From contig JAWUVN010000049.1 in NCBI GenBank assembly GCA_034112345.1, forward strand, positions 1 through 26,058: a stretch of DNA of 26,058 nucleotides, given 5' to 3'. A model generated the notes under the pieces. That model did no database searches. It was not told where the DNA came from and saw only the letters and a list, made by a program, of their open reading frames with translations. Positions 7,658 through 14,897 of the stretch are shown piece by piece (position 1 is the stretch's first letter; every line of letters starts with the position of its first letter). The DNA comes from Bermanella sp034112345. GTDB taxonomy: Bacteria > Pseudomonadota > Gammaproteobacteria > Pseudomonadales > Oceanobacteraceae. The position numbers and the translations under genes were made by a program.

Positions 7658-9862
7658 ATGGCTGTTGGAAAATTATCTTTACCCACCGTCGGAAGCCTTC
7701 AATTAGGCTTCAATCAAGTAAGGGCATTAGCGTCAGGCAACCTTGGCGTGCCACTGATGCTGATGATCTTGCTGGGTATGATGACCCTGCCTGTACCAAC
7801 AGTGTTATTGGATGTCTTTTTTACGTTTAATATCGCCCTTTCTATTGTCGTACTCATGGTTAGCATTTACGCAGCCCGTCCTTTAGATTTTGCCATTTTT
7901 CCCAGTGTCTTGCTGGTTGCAACCTTATTACGCTTAGCTTTAAACGTAGCCTCGACACGAGTGGTTTTGTTAGAAGGCCATGAGGGTGGGGCAGCTGCCG
8001 GTAAAGTAATCGAAGCCTTTGGCGAAGTACTAGTAGGCGGGAACTATGCCGTGGGTCTAGTCGTGTTTATGATCTTAATGATCATTAACTTTGTCGTAGT
8101 AACAAAAGGTGCCGGGCGAGTTTCAGAAGTAAGCGCACGATTTACATTAGATGCCATGCCAGGCAAGCAAATGGCCATAGATGCGGATTTAAACGCAGGA
8201 TTAATAGACGCAGACCAAGCAAAAACACGTCGTTCAGATGTGGCCAATGAAGCAGATTTTTATGGTGCAATGGATGGTGCCAGTAAGTTTGTAAAAGGCG
8301 ACGCCATCGCTGGCCTGCTAATTTTAATTATTAACATACTGGGTGGACTGGCCATTGGTATGGCTCAGCACGATCTAGATTTTTCACGAGCGACAGAGGT
8401 CTATGCATTATTAACCATTGGTGATGGTCTTGTGGCGCAAATACCTTCGTTACTTTTATCCACTGCCACGGCCATTATCGTAACGCGAAATAAAAGCAGC
8501 GAAGGCATGGGCGATCAAGTTTTCAATCAAATGTTTGGTAATGCCAGATCGCTCTCCGTTGCCGGTGGCGTTCTCATGTTAATGGGGTTGATTCCAGGCA
8601 TGCCGCATTTGGCATTTCTAAGTTTAGGTGCTGCGGGTGTTGGTGGCGCATACTGGATTTATCGTAAAGGTGAAAATGTTCAGGTAGTGGATGAAGGCAT
8701 GGGGGGCTCGGCTAAACAGGCTGCTCAAAAATCCAGTGCTGGTGCAGCAGGGGCTGCATCTAGTGCGGGTGGCCAGCCAATGAAAGCCCTACCAGAAATG
8801 GACACTAAAGAAGTGGATTGGGACGACGTAGAAGACGTTGATATTATTGGTCTAGAAGTAGGATACCGATTAATTCCATTGGTTGATAAAAATCAAGGCG
8901 GACAATTACTCAGTCGTATTAAAGGTATTCGACGCAAGCTGTCTCAAGACCTAGGATTTTTAATTCCCAGTGTTCACATTCGCGACAATTTAGATTTGAT
9001 GCCTAACGCCTATCGTATTTTATTAATGGGCGTAGCCGTAGCCGAAGCCGAAATTGAACCCGATAAAGAAATGGCGATTAACCCTGGCCAAGTATTTGGG
9101 CAAATAGAAGGCATTGAAACAAAAGACCCTGCATTTGGTTTAGATGCCATTTGGGTTGATCCGAATAAAAAAGATCAAGCGCAAACCCTTGGTTACACCG
9201 TGGTTGATTCCAGTACCGTAGTGGCTACTCATTTGAATCAATTATTGCAAAAACATTCTGCAGAATTAATCGGTCACGAAGACGTACAGAAAATGTTAGA
9301 TCGTTTGGCGAAAGTGAGCCCTAAACTGGCTGAAGAGCTGGTGCCGAATACGTTGAATCTTAGCCAGTTATTGGGTGTGTTACAAAATCTACTAAGTGAA
9401 GGCGTACCAGTGCGAGATATGCGCAGCATCGCCGAGGCATTGGCGAATACCACTACAGATAGTCAAGATACTGCCGCACTTACTGTACAAGTACGTAAGG
9501 TTTTACGTCGCTTAATTGTACAGAGCATCTACGGTAACGCTGATGATCTCTCGGTTATTACGTTAGAGCCAGCACTGGAACAGTTATTGCTCAAGACAGT
9601 ACAGCAAAGCAAACAACAAACTGGGTCAGCCGATAACATGATATTAGAACCGTCAATGACAGAGAAATTACAGAGCTCATTATTTGAAGCGTCTCGTAAT
9701 CAAGAAATGGCGGGCCACCCAGCGGTATTATTGGTCAGTGCTATTTTACGACCAGTCCTATCAAAATTTGTTCGCACGATGGCTGATAATCTCCATGTGA
9801 TTTCATACCAAGAAATGCCAGAGAATAAACAAATTACCATTGCCGCCACTATTGGAGCATAA
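7658..9862 (+). CDS. flhA: flagellar biosynthesis protein FlhA
   Basis: The 734-aa protein is the FHIPEP-family export-gate component of the flagellar type III secretion system. It has about eight membrane segments in the first 330 residues. The family's conserved cytoplasmic loop is clear: RLALNVASTRVVLLEGH, then VSARFTLDAMPGKQMAIDADLNAG. The large soluble domain (about 400-734) docks export substrates and chaperones. It is longer than the usual ~690-700 aa because of a Gly/Ala/Ser-rich linker (about residues 347-385) followed by an acidic DWDDVEDVD stretch. A sigma-54 promoter lies just upstream. flhB is not adjacent in this window. Downstream, nine bases separate its stop from a 34-codon ORF. 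Confidence 0.97.
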   Translation: MAVGKLSLPTVGSLQLGFNQVRALASGNLGVPLMLMILLGMMTLPVPTVLLDVFFTFNIALSIVVLMVSIYAARPLDFAIFPSVLLVATLLRLALNVASTRVVLLEGHEGGAAAGKVIEAFGEVLVGGNYAVGLVVFMILMIINFVVVTKGAGRVSEVSARFTLDAMPGKQMAIDADLNAGLIDADQAKTRRSDVANEADFYGAMDGASKFVKGDAIAGLLILIINILGGLAIGMAQHDLDFSRATEVYALLTIGDGLVAQIPSLLLSTATAIIVTRNKSSEGMGDQVFNQMFGNARSLSVAGGVLMLMGLIPGMPHLAFLSLGAAGVGGAYWIYRKGENVQVVDEGMGGSAKQAAQKSSAGAAGAASSAGGQPMKALPEMDTKEVDWDDVEDVDIIGLEVGYRLIPLVDKNQGGQLLSRIKGIRRKLSQDLGFLIPSVHIRDNLDLMPNAYRILLMGVAVAEAEIEPDKEMAINPGQVFGQIEGIETKDPAFGLDAIWVDPNKKDQAQTLGYTVVDSSTVVATHLNQLLQKHSAELIGHEDVQKMLDRLAKVSPKLAEELVPNTLNLSQLLGVLQNLLSEGVPVRDMRSIAEALANTTTDSQDTAALTVQVRKVLRRLIVQSIYGNADDLSVITLEPALEQLLLKTVQQSKQQTGSADNMILEPSMTEKLQSSLFEASRNQEMAGHPAVLLVSAILRPVLSKFVRTMADNLHVISYQEMPENKQITIAATIGA

Positions 9863-9870
9863 GGGTAAAT

Positions 9871-9975
9871 ATGAACACGGAATGTTTTATTCAAGATTTT
9901 TTAACAGTTAAGACTTTTACAGTCGTTAATTTAAAACTGATTAACCCCCTTATTAAGCAGCTGGGAGCGCAATAA
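9871..9975 (+). CDS. 34-residue ORF coupled to flhF (putative leader or micro-protein)
   Basis: An ATG at 9871, five bases after AAGGG at the flhA stop, opens a 34-codon frame. It fills the whole flhA-flhF gap and ends in a TAATG overlap with the flhF start (TAA 9973-9975, ATG 9975-9977). The product starts MNTECFIQDFLTVKTF and ends LIKQLGAQ; its middle is rich in Val, Leu and Ile. The flhF ribosome site (GGGAG, 9963-9967) lies inside this ORF, as expected for translational coupling. I know no family for it. It may act only through its translation, by opening the flhF initiation region, or be a small protein. Confidence 0.5.
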   Translation: MNTECFIQDFLTVKTFTVVNLKLINPLIKQLGAQ

Positions 9976-11666
9976 TGAAAGTTCGTCGATTTACTGCAAC
10001 CAGTATGCAAAAAGCCGTAAAAACCGTTCGAGATGAAATGGGTGCAGATGCAGTTATTGTGTCTACTCATTGGGTGAATGGGGGTGTAGAAATTATAGTG
10101 GCTCAGAATTATGAGCCTATCAGTGCGAAAAAATCAGCGCCAATTTTCAACGCAGAAGAAGATGACAGTCATTTACCTTCGCCAACGTTTTCTTCGGAAG
10201 GTAAAAAAACAAAGGGCAAAAAATCAGGAAATAAAAAACATTCTAAAAAAGATGAAAGCCCATGGCCTTTTTTAAGTGCCGCTGAACGTACTGATGTTGA
10301 AGATCAGCTTAAGCTGCAAGATCAGTTAGAAGCATTAAAGATTCAGCGTGATAATAACGGAGTAACCGCAGATTTAGGGCAGGTACCTGATTCAAAAGCG
10401 GACCAACAGGCTGGGGCTGCTCAACAATCGAGTAAATCACAGCGTAAGCAAATACAGGAACAGCAACCGTTACAGCAAGTCAATACAGGAACTCTGACAC
10501 ACCCCGCTCATCATGGGGCATTGCATCAAACTGCTGAAGGCCAGTCCGAGCTTCAAAAAGCGTTGGATGAAATGAAACACAATCGTCAGGATTATCATCA
10601 AATCAATCAGTCTCATTCTAATAATGTGGCCGATATAAATGCATCCATTTCAGCGCCTTTATCAGATCAAGACCTTAATCCAAATAAACAAATTTTGGAT
10701 GATGTTAGAAGTGAGCTTAATGATTTAAAAGAAATGCTAATGGCCACTGCTGAATCGTCTTCTAAAATTCAAACTGAGGCCGAAAGCCGCATCAGTGCTG
10801 ATAATGTCCACAGACCAGAAAGGTTTATTTGGAAAAAGTACAGCCCAAGCAACCCCCTTCAAGCTAAATTATGGCGTCGCTTTGAAAATATGGGATTTGA
10901 TGAGTGGTTAAGCTATCAGTTAGTAAATCACTTGGATGATCATGATGATGAAAAAGCATCATGGCAGGCTTGCTTACAAGATTTAACCCAGCATATTTCA
11001 ATCAGCCCAAGCGATCGATTAAAGCGCGGAGGAATCTTTGCTTTAGTGGGGCCAACAGGTGCGGGTAAAACCACCACAATTGCGAAAATGGCGGTTCGTT
11101 ATACGTTAGAACATGAAGGTGCCAAAGTAGGTTTGATCACAATGGATAACTACCGCTTAGCAGCCCATGATCAGTTGCGCACCTTAGGGCAAATACTGGG
11201 TGTGCCTGTTCAGGTGGCGGATCAAGACCACTGCCTAACAAAGTGCATTGATGAGCTTGCTGAATGCGATTTGATTTTAATTGATACCGCCGGTTTAACC
11301 TCAGAACACCCTATGCTGGAATATCAGCTGGATCAATTGGCACAGATAAAAAACAAAATTAACACATTGTTAGTCATGTCAGCGACCAATAATAGTCGCG
11401 TGTTACGCAAGATGTACCATAATTACAAAGCGGCCGGTTTAGTTGGCTGCGTGGTAACAAAAGTCGATGAGGCAAGTAGTTTAGGTGATGTTATCAGCGT
11501 ATTACTCGAAACCGGACTAGACTTATCGTACAGCACCGATGGGCAACGGATTCCAGACGATATACAAATCGCCAATGCCAAAGGCATGGTGAAGCAGGCT
11601 GTGAAAATAGCTCAGCAAGAACAACAATTGGCCCGCGAATCAGGCACTGCACAGGGGGCATGGTAA
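9975..11666 (+). CDS. flhF: flagellar polar-placement GTPase FlhF
   Basis: This 563-aa SRP-type GTPase marks the pole where the flagellum is built. The N-terminal B domain starts MKVRRFTATSMQKAVKTVRD and includes GADAVIVST. A long, charged, Gln-rich low-complexity region (about 60-275) follows, longer than in many FlhF proteins. The C-terminal NG domain holds the P-loop GPTGAGKTT (359-367, K365), LITMDNYRLAAHDQLRTLG, the DTAGL switch, and TKVDEASSLG as the guanine-specificity motif. Its start overlaps the stop of the upstream micro-ORF, and its stop overlaps the start of fleN, so translation is probably coupled through this part of the operon. Confidence 0.96.
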   Translation: MKVRRFTATSMQKAVKTVRDEMGADAVIVSTHWVNGGVEIIVAQNYEPISAKKSAPIFNAEEDDSHLPSPTFSSEGKKTKGKKSGNKKHSKKDESPWPFLSAAERTDVEDQLKLQDQLEALKIQRDNNGVTADLGQVPDSKADQQAGAAQQSSKSQRKQIQEQQPLQQVNTGTLTHPAHHGALHQTAEGQSELQKALDEMKHNRQDYHQINQSHSNNVADINASISAPLSDQDLNPNKQILDDVRSELNDLKEMLMATAESSSKIQTEAESRISADNVHRPERFIWKKYSPSNPLQAKLWRRFENMGFDEWLSYQLVNHLDDHDDEKASWQACLQDLTQHISISPSDRLKRGGIFALVGPTGAGKTTTIAKMAVRYTLEHEGAKVGLITMDNYRLAAHDQLRTLGQILGVPVQVADQDHCLTKCIDELAECDLILIDTAGLTSEHPMLEYQLDQLAQIKNKINTLLVMSATNNSRVLRKMYHNYKAAGLVGCVVTKVDEASSLGDVISVLLETGLDLSYSTDGQRIPDDIQIANAKGMVKQAVKIAQQEQQLARESGTAQGAW

Positions 11667-12535
11667 TGATCTCTATGCTATCCGAGCGTCAATTGAATAC
11701 ACAGGGAGATAAACGATCAATGCATCCAGTACAAGTAATTGCGGTTACCGGTGGTAAGGGTGGCGTAGGTAAGAGTAATGTTTCAGTAAACATGAGCATC
11801 GCCTTAGCTGAAATGGGTCGCCGAGTGGTGTTATTAGATGCAGATTTGGGTCTGGCTAATATCGATGTGTTATTGGGTATCAGTTCAAAAAATAACATCA
11901 GTAATGTATTAAGTGGAGAAGTACCACTGCAAGACATACTGGTCAACGGCCCAGGTGGCATTCGTATTATACCTGCTGCTTCTGGAACTCAAGCCATGGC
12001 ACAGTTGGCGCCAGAAGAGCATGTTGGATTGATTCGTGCGTTTAGCACTATAGCCGATCAAATGGATGTATTAGTTGTAGATACAGCGGCTGGCATCAGT
12101 GACGGCGTTGTAACATTTGTAAAAGCCGCACAAGAAGTATTAGTGGTAGTAACAGATGAGCCAACCAGTATTACAGATGCCTATGCGTTAATTAAATTAT
12201 TAAATCGCGACCACGGATTGTTCCGTTTTCGTATATTGGCCAACATGGTGAAAACCCCTCAAGATGGCCATAACCTATTTGCAAAAATCACTAAAGTCAC
12301 CGATCGATTTTTAGATATCGCTTTACAATATGTGGGCAGCATTCCATTTGATGAATCTGTAAAGCGTGCTGTACAGCGACAAAAACCCGTTATTCTAGCC
12401 TACCCAAGGGCTAAAGCGTCACTGGCATTTAAGTCCTTGGCTAAAAAAGTGGATTCTTGGCCCTTGCCAACCAGTCCTAGAGGCAATTTAGAGTTCTTTG
12501 TTGAAAATTTAATATCGACAGCTGTTCGCGGATAA
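11666..12535 (+). CDS. fleN: flagellar number regulator FleN (FlhG), MinD/ParA-type ATPase
   Basis: The product is a MinD-like ATPase that limits flagellar number and in Pseudomonas antagonises FleQ. From ATG 11666 it is 289 aa; Walker A KGGVGKS lies at residues 31-37, with DADLGLANIDVLLG and VDTAAGISDGV further on. Residues from MHPVQVIAVTGGKGGVGKSN to the C-terminal WPLPTSPRGNLEFFVE closely track P. aeruginosa FleN. ATG 11666 forms TAATG with the flhF stop and has AGGGGG at good distance; ATG 11660 is also in frame but very close to that site. ATG 11720 (MHPVQV) would give the conventional N-terminus, leaving an 18-residue extension. Confidence 0.95.
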   Translation: MISMLSERQLNTQGDKRSMHPVQVIAVTGGKGGVGKSNVSVNMSIALAEMGRRVVLLDADLGLANIDVLLGISSKNNISNVLSGEVPLQDILVNGPGGIRIIPAASGTQAMAQLAPEEHVGLIRAFSTIADQMDVLVVDTAAGISDGVVTFVKAAQEVLVVVTDEPTSITDAYALIKLLNRDHGLFRFRILANMVKTPQDGHNLFAKITKVTDRFLDIALQYVGSIPFDESVKRAVQRQKPVILAYPRAKASLAFKSLAKKVDSWPLPTSPRGNLEFFVENLISTAVRG

Positions 12536-12538
12536 TTT

Positions 12539-13288
12539 ATGGCAATGACCAATGGTTTCGCTATGTATACTGGCGAAAACAATGCAAATTTTGACAAGCT
12601 GATTCAAGATTACGCAACGCTTGTAAAACGAATTGCCCACCACTTGAAAGGTCGTTTACCAGCGTCTGTTCAAGTAGATGACTTGATACAGTCAGGCATG
12701 ATTGGGTTAATTGAAGCAGCAGGTAAATATGAACCCAGTAAAGGCGCCAGTTTTGAAACCTACGCAGGTATTCGAATTCGTGGTGCTATGTTAGATGAAA
12801 TTCGAAAAGGGGATTGGGCACCAAGAAGTGTGCATCGAAACAGTCGCCGTATCGCAGATGCCATACGATTTGTTGAAAGCACCACAGGCCGTGACGCTCA
12901 AGACCAAGAAGTTGCCCACGCATTAGATATGACCATGGATGAGTACCATCATCACCTACAAGACGGTGCAGGCTCACGCTTATTCAGTTTTGAAGAGCTG
13001 CTTGATCAGCCAGGTGAAAGAGAAGGGGAGTTGGTTAACCCTGATCAAACAAGCCCTTTAGAAGGGATCTCTAGTGAAAAATTTAAAGATAATTTAGCCG
13101 ATGCTATTAGTAAACTCCCCGAGCGCGAGCAACTGGTACTGGCTTTGTATTACGATGAAGAACTCAATCTAAAAGAAATTGGTGCCGTATTAGAAGTCAG
13201 TGAGTCACGAGTGAGCCAAATACACAGTCAGGCAGCTTTGCGCTTACGATCGCGTCTATCAGACTGGACAGATACAACTGTTGAATAA
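12539..13288 (+). CDS. fliA: RNA polymerase sigma factor FliA (sigma-28)
   Basis: This 249-aa sigma factor directs late flagellar and chemotaxis transcription. Region 2 is visible in DLIQSGMIGLIEAAGKYEP and AGIRIRGAMLDEIRKGDWAPRS. Region 4 is LPEREQLVLALYYDEELNLK plus the helix-turn-helix IGAVLEVSESRVSQIHSQA. It begins three bases after the fleN stop. In-frame ATGs at 12545 and 12563 are alternatives. The cognate anti-sigma FlgM is not in this window. A promoter matching FliA specificity is present further down, at the end of motC. Confidence 0.97.
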   Translation: MAMTNGFAMYTGENNANFDKLIQDYATLVKRIAHHLKGRLPASVQVDDLIQSGMIGLIEAAGKYEPSKGASFETYAGIRIRGAMLDEIRKGDWAPRSVHRNSRRIADAIRFVESTTGRDAQDQEVAHALDMTMDEYHHHLQDGAGSRLFSFEELLDQPGEREGELVNPDQTSPLEGISSEKFKDNLADAISKLPEREQLVLALYYDEELNLKEIGAVLEVSESRVSQIHSQAALRLRSRLSDWTDTTVE

Positions 13289-13708
13289 CGCTTTATCTAA
13301 GACCAATATTCTTATTCTTTTATATCGAGTGCTTTTTAAAGGCGCCTATTTAATATACTTACCTTTTAAATCTTCATATCTTTAGCAGTCAAAACCCCAC
13401 TTAGTTAGGCTGTTTTGTTCATTCCTCACGTTTATTGAGTCCTTATTTTCTTGTGACAACCTAAAAACACTATAACTGGCTGTGTTGACCCATATTTTCT
13501 TAATATTCCAATCGTGACATGCATAAAGTGTACTAGACTTATTTTAGGTATTTCATAAGGATCAGCCAAACCAACATCATAATTTATAACAAATAGTCTA
13601 ATTCAGCCTACAGTTTGAAAACACGAACTGTCTGCTGGATTACTGAGTAACAGTGACTAGACTAAAATTATGTGAAACAGGCTTTGGCTGGGGCGCTGGG
13701 AGGTAGCT
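13289..13708. other. 420-base intergenic region between fliA and cheY
   Basis: No gene is visible. This gap breaks an otherwise tight block, so cheY probably has its own promoter, but I find neither a clean sigma-54 (GG-N10-GC) nor a GCCGATAA-type sigma-28 box. Related elements occur at 13533-13539 (CTAGACT), 13594-13601 (TAGTCTAA) and 13657-13663 (CTAGACT); TAGTCTAA recurs at 22592-22599 next to the cheW sigma-54 promoter. No strong terminator is seen after fliA. Confidence 0.4.
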
Positions 13709-14095
13709 TTGGATAAAAATATGAAAATTCTCGTGGTAGATGATTTTTCTACAATGAGACGAATCATCAAGAACTTATTGAGAGATTTGGGATTTACAAA
13801 TACTCAAGAAGCGGATGATGGCTTAACAGCTTTACCCATGCTTCAAAATGGCGATTTTGATTTTCTTGTCACCGACTGGAATATGCCGGGGATGACGGGA
13901 ATCGAATTACTTAAGCACGTTCGTGAAGACGAGCGACTTAAAACATTACCGGTATTAATGGTAACCGCTGAAGCAAAACGAGATCAGATAGTGGCAGCCG
14001 CTCAGGCTGGCGTTAATGGTTATGTTATTAAGCCGTTCACCGCTGCTGTATTAAAAGAGAAAATCGAAAAGATTTTTGAACGAGTGGACGGATAA
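13709..14095 (+). CDS. cheY: chemotaxis response regulator CheY
   Basis: The 128-aa single receiver domain carries phosphorylated D56 (VTDWNMPG), acidic pocket D11/D12 (VVDDFSTMRR), the switch Thr in MVTAEAK, and the Lys in VIKPFT. It closely matches CheY of Pseudomonas and Vibrio. Phosphorylated by CheA, it binds the flagellar motor switch and changes rotation. The start is TTG 13709, five bases after GGGAGG; the ATG at 13721 would be too far from that site, and Vibrio CheY has the same four-residue extension before MKIL. CheZ follows after 13 bases. Confidence 0.97.
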   Translation: MDKNMKILVVDDFSTMRRIIKNLLRDLGFTNTQEADDGLTALPMLQNGDFDFLVTDWNMPGMTGIELLKHVREDERLKTLPVLMVTAEAKRDQIVAAAQAGVNGYVIKPFTAAVLKEKIEKIFERVDG

Positions 14096-14108
14096 TTAGG
14101 ATGTATCC

Positions 14109-14885
14109 ATGGCAGCACTGGAATTAGATTCTTCTTCTGGTGATTTCGAAAAACTGTTCGGGGAAAAAGCGAAAGAGCTTACAACTCGATTAGAGAATAA
14201 CGATATCGCTGGTGCGGTAGGGATGATTCAAGACTTACAAAAAGTCAGGGATGAAAACCTTTACCAAGAAATTGGGCGATTAACTCGTGCATTACATGAG
14301 TCCATTAAGAACTTTAAGTTGGACACGAATGTCGGGGCAGGGTCTGAAATCGATGAGGCTCATGAAGGCTTAGCTTATGTCGTTGAGATGACAGCAAAAG
14401 CGGCAAATAAAACCATGGATATGGTTGATGCCGCTCTGCCATTATCTGAAGGGATATCGTCAGAAGCATTAGAAATAAAGCAAGAGTGGGATCGGTTCTT
14501 AAAAAAAGAATTAGCACCCTCTGAATTTCGTGATTTAACAAAGCGCATCAGTGTTTTTTTAGATAATACAGAAATAAGTACGAAAAAATTAAATGGCAAT
14601 TTGAATGACATTTTATTAGCCCAAGATTTCCAAGATTTAACGGGGCAGGTTATTCAAAAAGTAACCACTATGGTGACGGATGTTGAGTCTCGATTAGTGA
14701 ATTTAGTGTCGATGGCAGGTCATGTAGATGAAATGACAGGCATCAAACACAATTGTACTGAAGAAAAGGCCGAAGTTGACGACCCAACAAAAGGGGTCGG
14801 ACCTCAAATTAATGCAGAAGATAATGAAGATGTAGCATCAAACCAAGATGACGTGGATGACTTGTTATCCAGTCTCGGGTTTTAA
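14109..14885 (+). CDS. cheZ: CheY-phosphate phosphatase CheZ
   Basis: The 258-aa, largely helical protein contains AQDFQDLTGQVIQK (from residue 171), the motif with the catalytic Gln of CheZ. Its C-terminus VDDLLSSLGF matches the CheY-binding peptide at the end of E. coli CheZ. It dephosphorylates CheY and ends the signal. A short acidic tether (about 215-250) links the helical hairpin to the C-terminal peptide. The ATG lies 13 bases after the cheY stop, and cheA starts 12 bases after the cheZ stop. Confidence 0.96.
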   Translation: MAALELDSSSGDFEKLFGEKAKELTTRLENNDIAGAVGMIQDLQKVRDENLYQEIGRLTRALHESIKNFKLDTNVGAGSEIDEAHEGLAYVVEMTAKAANKTMDMVDAALPLSEGISSEALEIKQEWDRFLKKELAPSEFRDLTKRISVFLDNTEISTKKLNGNLNDILLAQDFQDLTGQVIQKVTTMVTDVESRLVNLVSMAGHVDEMTGIKHNCTEEKAEVDDPTKGVGPQINAEDNEDVASNQDDVDDLLSSLGF

Positions 14886-14897
14886 AGGAGTGTTGGG

